From Sulfurimonas sp. (lineage in GTDB: Bacteria; Campylobacterota; Campylobacteria; Campylobacterales; Sulfurimonadaceae), in contig QNZR01000211.1 in assembly GCA_003978475.1 (NCBI GenBank), forward strand, positions 1-5,885: a stretch of 5,885 nt of DNA. The letters are read 5' to 3'. The notes under the pieces were generated by a model. That model had not been told where the DNA came from and did not search any database. It saw only the letters and a list, made by a program, of their open reading frames with translations. Below are positions 1 through 5,885 of this stretch, piece after piece. How positions within the stretch are numbered: position 1 is the first letter of the stretch; each line of letters starts with the position of its first letter. The position numbers were made by a program, and so were the translations under genes.

Positions 1-429
1 AATGGCCACAATAATCCAGTCATCCCCCTGTTTTTTCAGGGTATAGAACATTTTATAAAAAATATTCACTGGATCGTGTGCCAATTTTTTTGTGCTTAGG
101 TCAACATAAGAGAAGGTCCAGTTTTCCAAAGTGACGACCGTAGCATTGGTGTCGTTGTATTGGACAGGGCTAAATTGCAAATCATTGATTTTTGCCAGAA
201 TGGTCAGATTATTGAACTTCCAGGATTCAAACCATACTTGCAGCTTCATGGCAACATCTTCTGCAACAAACGTTTTAAAAAACTCCGTCTCGCCGCTACG
301 ACCCATTTTAATGATGCCGTAATTATACTTGAGTAGCGTATGCATAATCTTTTTATTATCACCAACAGGCACCGAAGCAGCAAGAACAGCAGATGCCAGA
401 CAGATAGCCACAATGGTTTTGATGATCAC
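1..429 (-). CDS. Secreted NTF2/IMS-like small protein, GTG start, C-terminus cut by window edge
   Basis: The reading frame is open for 143 codons from a GTG at 427-429 to the left edge, so the C-terminus is missing. GTG is chosen because AAGGAG lies five bases upstream; the overlapping ATG (429-431) is followed at once by TGA. Residues 1-17 form a signal peptide (K4, a hydrophobic run, then V-L-A before A18). C10 sits inside the hydrophobic core with Ile before it, so this is not a lipobox. The mature part begins with a helical stretch (about 27-65) and then has beta-strand-like segments. Residues 97-143 carry the pattern T-V-V-T-L-E-N-W-T-F-S-Y-V-D, a charged turn, F-Y-K-M-F-Y-T-L-K-K and D-W-I-I-V, which resembles the last strands of NTF2-like/IMS domains that bind ligands or partner proteins. 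The family call is inference from pattern, and no catalytic role can be assigned. It is the last visible gene of the cluster, 114 bases after the cytochrome. Confidence 0.75.
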   Translation of the reverse strand, partial: MIIKTIVAICLASAVLAASVPVGDNKKIMHTLLKYNYGIIKMGRSGETEFFKTFVAEDVAMKLQVWFESWKFNNLTILAKINDLQFSPVQYNDTNATVVTLENWTFSYVDLSTKKLAHDPVNIFYKMFYTLKKQGDDWIIVAI

Positions 430-434
430 ATACA

Positions 435-440
435 CTCCTT
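435..440 (-). promoter_or_regulatory. Ribosome binding site deciding the GTG start of the NTF2-like gene
   Basis: The minus strand reads AAGGAG, then TGTAT, then GTG. The strong Shine-Dalgarno match at five-base spacing fixes the GTG at 427-429 as the start, even though an ATG overlaps it out of frame and is blocked by TGA. Confidence 0.8.
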
Positions 441-454
441 ATTATGCACTTCAC

Positions 455-487
455 AAGAGGGTTGCCACACGCCCGGCAAGCCCTCTT
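455..487 (-). promoter_or_regulatory. Strong intercistronic stem-loop between cytochrome and NTF2-like genes
   Basis: In the minus-strand RNA, AAGAGGG (487-481), a bulged C (480) and TTGCC (479-475) face GGCAA (466-462) and CCCTCTT (461-455) across an 8-base loop. That gives 12 base pairs with one bulge. No U-tract follows, so it is not a classical intrinsic terminator on this strand, and the plus-strand reading also lacks a convincing T-run. It ends 14 bases before the ribosome binding site of the next gene. Plausible roles are a 3' stabiliser of the cytochrome message, an RNA-processing site, or a device lowering expression of the last gene relative to the cytochrome. The pairing is directly visible; the role is inferred. 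Confidence 0.6.
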
Positions 488-521
488 CTTTGACATGCCA
501 AAAGTGTACCAAAGAGTTGCC
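455..521 (-). repeat. Direct repeat flanking the stem-loop arm; alternative RNA pairing possible
   Basis: On the plus strand AAGAGGGTTGCCAC (455-468) and AAGAGTTGCCAC (512-523) are the same sequence apart from two extra G bases. Between them lies the complement GGCAAGCCCTCTT (475-487). In the minus-strand RNA the central AAGAGGGCTTGCC can pair with the downstream GGCAACCCTCTT (the stem-loop above) or, less perfectly, with the upstream GGCAACTCTT (521-512; two 5-bp blocks with a GGC bulge). The upstream copy can also fold on itself as GAGT-GGCA-ACTC. Confidence 0.5.
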
Positions 522-543
522 ACTCAACAGTTAATATAAAGTT

Positions 544-2601
544 TTACGGGAAGGGATTGCTGTCAAAGCTGCCTCCGGAACTGAATCCATGACACATTCC
601 ACCACCACAACCACTACCGGAAACATCACCTCTATTAATATTGGTAAGCCCATTTTTAACAAATCCCGTAACTCGTAAACTGTTCCCCTTGTAATTATAC
701 GGTGCAGGAAAATTGCTATAACCTATCAACCTTGAGATGGGAGAACCGTGAGGAACGGCTACATGACATGTCACACAGGAAAAATTTCTATTTCGCATCC
801 ATGATGCCCATTGATTTTTGTGCGGTTCATTCAGATCATGACAGTTCTTACAAAACAGTCCTGTGTCACCGCCATTGCCAATATCATTGGTATCATAAAG
901 AGTCACGCCATCAGGTTTTGTAGGCCAATAGTTATTTTCTCCCTTTAGCATAAATTTCAAATTGGAACCGTGGGGACCCTTGGGGTCTCCTGTCATTTCC
1001 GCATCCGAACCATGACAGTCCGAACAGTACATGGTGACGGCTCCCGGAGCATTGCTCCACGGCGCAGTTAACTGTCTGGAATCAAGTTGTTTCGGCGCAT
1101 AGGAGCCGGTTCGATTTAACGCATTAATAACAACAGGATGTCCTGATCTATTATTAATATTCATCTCCCAGGCCACATCGGTATAAGGCGTATTTACCGG
1201 ATCGGACATTGATGGATAATTCGTGACCCCATCAGTCGCCACACCCAGCCCCCAATACGAATGGCATTTAAAACAAATTTGATACTCTTTAGTGGAAGAC
1301 TCCAAGGTAGTAAACGTTGTGGGCTGCGTCCACGCTGTCGGCCAATTCGGCTCTACTCCGGTCACATTCCGTAAAACGTCAGAAACAGCATTTGTGGGAT
1401 TGTCCGGATACCACTGCGTATCTGGTACGTGAATATTGCTACCGGTTCTATGTGGGTTATGGCAATCCATACATTCTGCATGTTTGTTGCTTCCCCACGA
1501 CACGCCGCCCCTTCCTGCGGTATCCGTCATTTCACTCCCGCTAACATCATATCCGTATAAAACGTCAATATCGGTATGGATGCCATCAATGGTACTGACA
1601 GGATGCGCATAACTCTTGGCAAGAACAGATTCTATATCAACACCAGAACCCCCCGTGCCATGACATGACGTCAAGCCTGCCGATGAACCGGCACCTTTAA
1701 AGCAGGTCTGCTGCTCTACTTTTCGTAATAAATACTCCCCCTCTCCATTGTGCGGCGTATGACAATTAACACAAAAAAGATCTGCCGGAGATGCGGTACC
1801 ATACCGACTAATCACCTGCGGATCAGTATAGGGTGCTCCAATAGTTTCATGCACGGTAGGCCATGGGGCTCCTCCGCTTTTATCATGGCAGGAGAGGCAT
1901 GTGTTTTTAACGTTTTGTCCATGGTTGGCGCCACTATCGACACGCAAAAACTTTTTGTTATTTTTATGCGGGTCATGGCATGAAGAGCACTCGATATATT
2001 TTTTGCCGCCATATGTAAAAAGTTTTATAGGGCTATCTGGTGGATCTTTTAACTCGGATGTTCGTGTTCCTGTTCCAAAATTGATGCTGATATTGGGGTT
2101 ATACTCAAAGCCTATTGGATGCTGGTGTGTTAAATCTATGCCCAAAGAGGCACTTGAAGATACCGGAATTGTACCTGATCCGCTAACCCCGTTCATGGCT
2201 ATGGTGGACCCATTCATCTGCTGACGTCTTACTTTGTAAACAGCACCTACAGCGACTGTACCGTCATGACAACTCAAACATTGCCGCGATAATGCACCGG
2301 GAGTATCATTGAGTGTCCCCAAATCTGAAGCGGCATCAGGATAACCTATGCGTCGCAAATAGTCACTATTGTACATCACATAATTCGATGTCGGCATACT
2401 GCGATTCCACAAAGGTTTTCCTTCCGGTCGTGCCTGATGCGGAATATGACAAAAGACACACACTTCTGTCTCTGTTTGTGCTTTAATGGTTCCAGCCGTA
2501 TTGCTGATGGAAAGATTATGTTTGGTATTGACAATGCTGGCATGCAGTCCAAATGAACCTGATAATGCCAAAATAAAAAGAGATAGCGCAGCGAATCTCA
2601 T
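544..2601 (-). CDS. Exported multihaem c-type cytochrome, 12 predicted haem sites
   Basis: This 685-residue protein has a signal peptide (cleavage likely after A21). Ten canonical CXXCH haem motifs start at C48, C108, C205, C235, C277, C377, C443, C526, C584 and C609. Two more sites are non-canonical: CX12CH at 300-314 and CX4CH at 665-671. All 24 cysteines fall in these 12 motifs, and 17 further mature-region histidines could supply distal ligands. CHxPH occurs four times (H52/H55, H209/H212, H281/H284, H381/H384), as in doubled-CXXCH cytochromes; other familiar family patterns are CLSCHDGTVAVG, HPIGF, CHTPHNGEGEYLL and CHVAVPHGS. The tail is Gly/Ser-rich around the last haem. It probably moves electrons outside the inner membrane, either at the cell surface or as a polymer. 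The ATG follows TAGGAG at six bases, overlapping the NHL stop. It is not clearly OmcS, OmcE or OmcZ (6, 4 and 8 haems), so no symbol is given. The cytochrome call is near certain; the location and partners are inferred. Confidence 0.95.
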   Translation of the reverse strand: MRFAALSLFILALSGSFGLHASIVNTKHNLSISNTAGTIKAQTETEVCVFCHIPHQARPEGKPLWNRSMPTSNYVMYNSDYLRRIGYPDAASDLGTLNDTPGALSRQCLSCHDGTVAVGAVYKVRRQQMNGSTIAMNGVSGSGTIPVSSSASLGIDLTHQHPIGFEYNPNISINFGTGTRTSELKDPPDSPIKLFTYGGKKYIECSSCHDPHKNNKKFLRVDSGANHGQNVKNTCLSCHDKSGGAPWPTVHETIGAPYTDPQVISRYGTASPADLFCVNCHTPHNGEGEYLLRKVEQQTCFKGAGSSAGLTSCHGTGGSGVDIESVLAKSYAHPVSTIDGIHTDIDVLYGYDVSGSEMTDTAGRGGVSWGSNKHAECMDCHNPHRTGSNIHVPDTQWYPDNPTNAVSDVLRNVTGVEPNWPTAWTQPTTFTTLESSTKEYQICFKCHSYWGLGVATDGVTNYPSMSDPVNTPYTDVAWEMNINNRSGHPVVINALNRTGSYAPKQLDSRQLTAPWSNAPGAVTMYCSDCHGSDAEMTGDPKGPHGSNLKFMLKGENNYWPTKPDGVTLYDTNDIGNGGDTGLFCKNCHDLNEPHKNQWASWMRNRNFSCVTCHVAVPHGSPISRLIGYSNFPAPYNYKGNSLRVTGFVKNGLTNINRGDVSGSGCGGGMCHGFSSGGSFDSNPFP

Positions 2602-2607
2602 TGGGGG

Positions 2608-2613
2608 CTCCTA
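2608..2613 (-). promoter_or_regulatory. Ribosome binding site of the cytochrome, overlapping the NHL stop codon
   Basis: The minus strand reads TAGGAG, six bases before the ATG at 2601; the TAG is the stop codon of the NHL gene. Termination and reinitiation are therefore likely to be coupled, which supports one transcript and balanced expression of the two proteins. Confidence 0.75.
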
Positions 2614-3612
2614 TTGTTTAGGCGCCTCCAATCGTTTGAACATTTGAAAGCGCTTATTGTTAGTATCCGTAATATATATAGTATTATCGGCCAAAATCGA
2701 GATATCTATAGGCAGAGCGAATTCACCCTTACCGCTGCCGTATGCACCAAAGAGCATTAGCAGCTCTCCGTTTGAATTAAAGATCTGAATCGTATTGTAA
2801 AGCGTATCGTTCACGTAAATATTATCATCGCTGTCCAATGCAATACCGCGCGGACTTCCAAAGCCCCCTATGTTATCGCTCAACTCACCAAACGCATGCA
2901 CAAACTTTCCGTTTTTATCAAGAATCTGGACGCGGTGATTCATGGAATCGCTCACATATATTTTTCCGTCATTACCCACATCAATAAATGTCGGCCGATT
3001 AAATTCACCCTTACCCCTACCCTGCTTTCCAATAGAGTGAAGGTAATTGCCTTTGAGCGTGGTTACATGTATTTGACTTGCCATAGCATCCACAATATAG
3101 AGCCATCGACCATCAGCACTTATGGCAATACCGACAGGACGCTGCAACGCTTTGGGAGCAATGGCATACTGAAAGTCTCCATCCTCATCAAAGACATAAA
3201 TTTTGGCACGAACGGAGTCAGAAACATAGATGTTTCCCTTCTTGTCGGTGACGACATCGACGGGATAGAGAAAGCTCTCTTTTTCAGACCCCTTAATCTG
3301 TTGTATCTCATTCTCATCTTTATCAAAAATATACAGTGCCTTGGCAAAGATGTCGGTAACATAAACTCTGTTACTATCGGCATCAATACCAAACGGACTG
3401 TTTAGCACCGGATCTTCATCGCCAAACACGAAGTTAACAATTTTTGAGAAAAAACCCTTCTCAATTCCAAAGTCTTTAGCATTATTTATTGATGCAACAT
3501 ACTCTATCCGCGCCGGATCCGGCGGTGCCGGCCACACCAACTTCGGCTCTTTTCCTGCTCCAAAACTCTCTGTTGCTATGAGCAACATACTGAGCCATAA
3601 TAATTTATTCAT
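2611..3612 (-). CDS. Exported six-bladed NHL-repeat beta-propeller protein
   Basis: The product is 333 residues with a short signal peptide (about 1-19, hydrophobic core L-W-L-S-M-L-L-I). Six blade signatures of the form (I/V/L)Y(V/I)xD occur at 83-87, 128-132, 171-175, 218-222, 265-269 and 312-316. They are spaced 43-47 residues apart, which fits a complete six-bladed propeller. Blades are joined by P-x-G/D-I/V turns and GKGEF loops (201-204 and 295-298 region). Before the first blade lies W-P-A-P-P-D-P-A-R-I-E-Y (27-38), a leader I associate with periplasmic NHL proteins near multihaem cytochromes. There is no cysteine, hence no haem and no lipid anchor; it should be soluble in the periplasm or secreted. 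NHL propellers usually act as binding scaffolds, so I infer a partner for the cytochrome or barrel rather than an enzyme. It begins one base after the barrel stop and ends nine bases before the cytochrome start. Confidence 0.9.
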   Translation of the reverse strand: MNKLLWLSMLLIATESFGAGKEPKLVWPAPPDPARIEYVASINNAKDFGIEKGFFSKIVNFVFGDEDPVLNSPFGIDADSNRVYVTDIFAKALYIFDKDENEIQQIKGSEKESFLYPVDVVTDKKGNIYVSDSVRAKIYVFDEDGDFQYAIAPKALQRPVGIAISADGRWLYIVDAMASQIHVTTLKGNYLHSIGKQGRGKGEFNRPTFIDVGNDGKIYVSDSMNHRVQILDKNGKFVHAFGELSDNIGGFGSPRGIALDSDDNIYVNDTLYNTIQIFNSNGELLMLFGAYGSGKGEFALPIDISILADNTIYITDTNNKRFQMFKRLEAPKQ

Positions 3613-3613
3613 C

Positions 3614-5440
3614 TTAAAATCTCCGACTTAATTTCATTTCAAAGCGAGATCGATCCCGTTCCGGTACAATCACCAATACATCGGTTCCTTCCAAATTATC
3701 CATCACATCAGTAACTTTTGTTCTATAATATTGATAGCCCATAGAAAAAGAGATCTTTCTAATTCTATAGTTAATATTGGCATTGGCAGAATAGTTCATA
3801 TAGTTATAGGTTAGATCTTTATCAACATGAGCACCGGCAGAGAAAATGAGTCGTTGCCAAAATCGATAATTCAGATTCATATCGGCACGAGGAACCGTAC
3901 GCGATACAATGAGCCCATCGTTGTCAATTTTAGAATAGCGCACCCCCACTTTAAGCGACAGACGACCCCGAACACCGAGACGCGTAGTATAATCAACATA
4001 TTCGCCAAGATCGAGCCTGGTAATGACGCGTGAATAGAGATCGTTATTGGTATTTAAAAAGGTAAGACTCTTATCATTCATATAGCTTCCCTCAATTCTG
4101 TTGGTAAACTCCCCAAAGAGCTTGGTGTACAAAGAGCTGTTAATGCTGTACCGGTCTCGCGTTTCATCCAGGGATGTCCGCATCGCATAGTACATCATTC
4201 CGGCATTTAATGTTGAACGAATGGTGGGTAGGTTTTGATTGACTCTGGCACCTAGATTAACAATATAACTTGTTTTGTCTAGTGATTGGTAGTCACTGTA
4301 TATTGTTGTTTTTGTACTGTTTTCTGTTGATCGCATATCGATACTTGAGGTGAGCTGTAGTCGTGTATCCGTATAAAGCTTTTTACGATAATTCGCCCCC
4401 AATCGCAAGTTATAATTGGTTCCGCTTGCCGCATCAGCACTGTAGTTGTAATATGACATACTCTCTGTCAGCATGAACTCCGGGGTAACATTATAATTAA
4501 ACACCTGATTGATATTGAGCATATCAACCTGATTGCCGTAAACTTGAGTGTCCCCGACATCAGAAATATTCGTCAGTTGATCCGATCGGCTTGCTGACAT
4601 GGATATCATCCCGTTATATTTTTGATTGGGCATCCATCGCAAGCTGGCATCGGCTGTGGTTGATTCTGTACGATAGTAATCACTTTTAAGATAGCTCAGT
4701 CCCGAATTAAATGTGAGCGTTTTGGAAATATCCCACCCATATTTAACATCGACCCTGTCATCTGTTTGATCAATAGTTGTAGCCTCTCGGCTGGCATAAG
4801 TTTGATCCGTAATTCTTTTGAGATGCAGGTAGCTTACTTGCAGATTATAATTTTCTTTATTGCGGCGTGCTGAAATGCGGTACGTCGTTGTATCGCGATC
4901 TTGTAGTGTTGCGATACCTTCGTAGACCCCTTTATTTTTCGATGCACCGTAACTTAACATGAACATATCAAATTTCATACTTCCCATAATGCCATATTTT
5001 TGAATATCTTGAGTATAGCGATTAATCGATTGACTGTAGATCGTTGAAAAAGGTCTATTGGTACGTTGGGCATATACCGTGACCGGATATTTTGTCTCCT
5101 TAATAAATGCAAGATTAACTTTATAGTCCTGGCTATCTATTTTGGTGGTATAGTCAACACTCTCTGTCTCCGTATCAATATTTTCAAATCGCAACACACC
5201 TTCTACGGTATAATCCAATAAACGCGGGCTGTAGACATTCCCCATATAACCCAACAGATATTCCTGGATAAAATCTTTTTGGGAATTACGCGTTGTATTG
5301 GTCTCATAAAAATCATCAATATAACGAAATTCAATCTTACCGTATGCTCCTCGGTCTTTGTAGTTATAGGCATACAGCAAGGCGCTGTTGGCAAGCAGAG
5401 TCATTGCGACAATACTTATTGCGGTTCTCTTCATAATCAC
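3614..5440 (-). CDS. Large outer-membrane beta-barrel protein, porin-like
   Basis: The frame gives 608 residues. Residues 1-24 look like a signal peptide (K4-R5, hydrophobic core, L-L-Y-A before Y25). The rest is rich in Tyr, Thr, Ser, Asn and Arg, with many alternating polar/apolar segments of 8-12 residues divided by short turns and longer loops. It ends in R-R-F, and a terminal Phe after an amphipathic strand is the usual BAM signal. The length is in the range of large conduit barrels such as MtrB (26 strands), but there is no cysteine, so it binds no c-type haem and lacks the N-terminal Cys pair of Shewanella MtrB. The neighbours suggest that it carries or sheaths the cytochrome, or exports it; this is inference. 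Two starts are possible: GTG at 5440, with GAAG seven bases upstream, or ATG two codons later (606 residues). The stop TAA sits one base before the NHL ATG. Family membership beyond 'barrel' is not resolved. Confidence 0.85.
   Translation of the reverse strand: MIMKRTAISIVAMTLLANSALLYAYNYKDRGAYGKIEFRYIDDFYETNTTRNSQKDFIQEYLLGYMGNVYSPRLLDYTVEGVLRFENIDTETESVDYTTKIDSQDYKVNLAFIKETKYPVTVYAQRTNRPFSTIYSQSINRYTQDIQKYGIMGSMKFDMFMLSYGASKNKGVYEGIATLQDRDTTTYRISARRNKENYNLQVSYLHLKRITDQTYASREATTIDQTDDRVDVKYGWDISKTLTFNSGLSYLKSDYYRTESTTADASLRWMPNQKYNGMISMSASRSDQLTNISDVGDTQVYGNQVDMLNINQVFNYNVTPEFMLTESMSYYNYSADAASGTNYNLRLGANYRKKLYTDTRLQLTSSIDMRSTENSTKTTIYSDYQSLDKTSYIVNLGARVNQNLPTIRSTLNAGMMYYAMRTSLDETRDRYSINSSLYTKLFGEFTNRIEGSYMNDKSLTFLNTNNDLYSRVITRLDLGEYVDYTTRLGVRGRLSLKVGVRYSKIDNDGLIVSRTVPRADMNLNYRFWQRLIFSAGAHVDKDLTYNYMNYSANANINYRIRKISFSMGYQYYRTKVTDVMDNLEGTDVLVIVPERDRSRFEMKLSRRF
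3621..3624 (-). promoter_or_regulatory. Ribosome binding site of the NHL gene inside the barrel's 3' end
   Basis: GGAG on the minus strand stands eight bases before the ATG at 3612 and lies within the last codons of the barrel gene. The barrel stop TAA and the NHL ATG are one base apart, an arrangement expected for translational coupling. Confidence 0.7.
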
Positions 5441-5463
5441 GGCACTACTTCACAATCACGGCA
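5426..5463 (-). repeat. Imperfect 19-base tandem duplication at the isomerase/barrel junction
   Basis: Reading the minus strand, TGCCGTGATTGTGAAGTAG (5463-5445) is followed directly by TGCCGTGATTATGAAGAGA (5444-5426). The first 16 bases match with one change. The first copy ends the isomerase (A-V-I-V-K-stop) and the second holds both candidate starts of the barrel (GTG at 5440, ATG at 5434). A small duplication therefore seems to have shaped the junction and leaves only a weak GAAG Shine-Dalgarno sequence. Confidence 0.7.
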
Positions 5464-5885
5464 GTTGAATGGAGTTTCTTTAGCAGTGCTTCTTTACGCT
5501 CCCGCTCATATCGTTTCTTCAAATCGCGTCGTAAGCCCTCTTTAACACGCTCAAAAGAGAGTTGGTTCGGCGTAATCTTATCTTCGACCTTGACAATAAA
5601 ATACCCTATGGTATCTTCAATAATACCGCTGGTACTGTTTGTATCCATGGAAAATGCCTTCTCTTCAACAGCAGCATCCAGCCGCCCTCTGTGAAGGTAG
5701 CCCATATCGCCTCCTTTAATGCGACTCATTGCTGTTGAATATTTTGCTGCTACGTCCGCAAAAGCCATACCTTCGTTTAGTTTTTGATACGCCTCTTCTA
5801 TGGCGGCTTTGGCTTTTTGTTTCCCTTGAGGATCCTTCGGATCGTTTCTGACATGAATAAGACGCACTCTAATTTTTTCAGGTTC
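5445..5885 (-). CDS. PpiC/parvulin-type peptidyl-prolyl cis-trans isomerase, C-terminal part
   Basis: The frame stays open to the right edge, so 146 residues of a longer protein are visible and the start lies outside; the GTG at 5867 is an internal Val codon, not the start. The visible part begins E-P-E-K-I-R-V-R-L-I-H-V, the first strand of a rotamase domain. It continues with G-M-A-F-A-D-V-A-A-K-Y-S, the GGDMGY signature (58-63), G-R-L-D-A-A-V-E-E-K-A-F and the closing strand I-G-Y-F-I-V-K-V (about 93-100). A basic, charged C-terminal helix (about 110-140) follows, as in SurA/PrsA-like foldases. Such enzymes catalyse proline isomerisation and act as chaperones for exported proteins. Placed first among the visible genes and just before a large barrel, it probably assists folding of the barrel, the cytochrome, or both. 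Relatives are usually near 300 residues with an N-terminal signal and helical chaperone part, which cannot be checked here. Confidence 0.92.
   Translation of the reverse strand, partial: EPEKIRVRLIHVRNDPKDPQGKQKAKAAIEEAYQKLNEGMAFADVAAKYSTAMSRIKGGDMGYLHRGRLDAAVEEKAFSMDTNSTSGIIEDTIGYFIVKVEDKITPNQLSFERVKEGLRRDLKKRYERERKEALLKKLHSTAVIVK

Noticed and set aside
508..523. Sigma-54-like TGGCA-N5-TTGGT sequence on the minus strand
   Set aside because: The essential GC of the -12 element is absent, so the match is too weak to call.
533..566. Possible promoter for the last gene: TTGACA (566-561) and TATATT (538-533) on the minus strand
   Set aside because: The spacing is 22 bases, too long for a normal sigma-70 promoter, and no good hexamer exists at 16-19 bases. 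The TTGACA lies inside cytochrome coding sequence.
1660..1704. Frameshift or sequencing error as the cause of the CX12CH motif
   Set aside because: The reading frame is uninterrupted, the insert is a whole number of codons, and flanking residues fit the cytochrome family on both sides. An in-frame insertion is more likely than an error.
1812..2012. 66-codon minus-strand frame inside the cytochrome
   Set aside because: It overlaps haem motifs 3 to 5 in another frame; the 685-residue frame is continuous and every CXXCH lies in it, so this is a shadow.
2720..3015. 14-base direct repeat AATTCACCCTTACC at 2720-2733 and 3002-3015
   Set aside because: Both copies encode the GKGEF loop of two propeller blades, so the repeat reflects protein repeats rather than a mobile or regulatory element.
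2896..3405. 169-codon open frame on the plus strand opposite the NHL gene
   Set aside because: It is antisense to a clear six-bladed propeller, has no recognisable domain, and its open frame follows from the codon pattern of the real gene. The other plus-strand frames in the window are rejected for the same reason.
3512..3523. Perfect 12-base palindrome GCCGGATCCGGC
   Set aside because: It sits inside the Pro-rich leader of the NHL protein and is explained by its codons; no regulatory context.

Overview
All five genes in this window lie on the minus strand and read right to left as one tightly packed cluster. Every complete or left-hand product has a Sec-type signal peptide, and the order is: a PpiC-type peptidyl-prolyl isomerase (3' part only, 5445-5885), a 608-residue outer-membrane beta-barrel (3614-5440), a six-bladed NHL propeller protein (2611-3612), a large multihaem c-type cytochrome (544-2601), and a small secreted NTF2/IMS-like protein that runs off the left edge (1-429) and starts at GTG.

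The organism is a Gram-negative (diderm) bacterium, because the barrel ends in the C-terminal phenylalanine used by the BAM machinery. Composition is moderate to slightly AT-rich. The cytochrome resembles the 'doubled CXXCH / cytochrome c3 family' proteins common in metal- and sulfur-respiring anaerobes (Desulfuromonadales/Geobacter relatives, Deferribacterota, Nitrospirota and similar). Sequence alone does not let me name a genus.

The first four genes are separated by 4, 1 and 9 bases, with Shine-Dalgarno sequences inside or next to the preceding stop codon, so they are almost certainly one translationally coupled transcript. A 114-base gap separates the cytochrome from the last gene. It holds a strong stem-loop whose 5' arm can also pair with an upstream sequence, a possible RNA switch or expression-tuning element. 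No operon promoter is visible; it must lie to the right of the window.

Together the genes look like an extracellular electron transfer module. The isomerase would assist folding of exported proteins, the barrel would give a route through or anchor in the outer membrane, the cytochrome would carry electrons outside or across that membrane, and the propeller would be a periplasmic or surface partner. From memory, isomerase, NHL and barrel genes also neighbour the filament-forming cytochromes OmcS and OmcE of Geobacter. I therefore propose an uncharacterised cytochrome-export or cytochrome-nanowire locus. Its cytochrome has 12 predicted haem sites, two of them non-canonical (CX12CH and CX4CH), and all 24 cysteines of the protein fall in haem motifs. 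The filament idea is inference. A porin-cytochrome conduit or a monomeric surface cytochrome are live alternatives.
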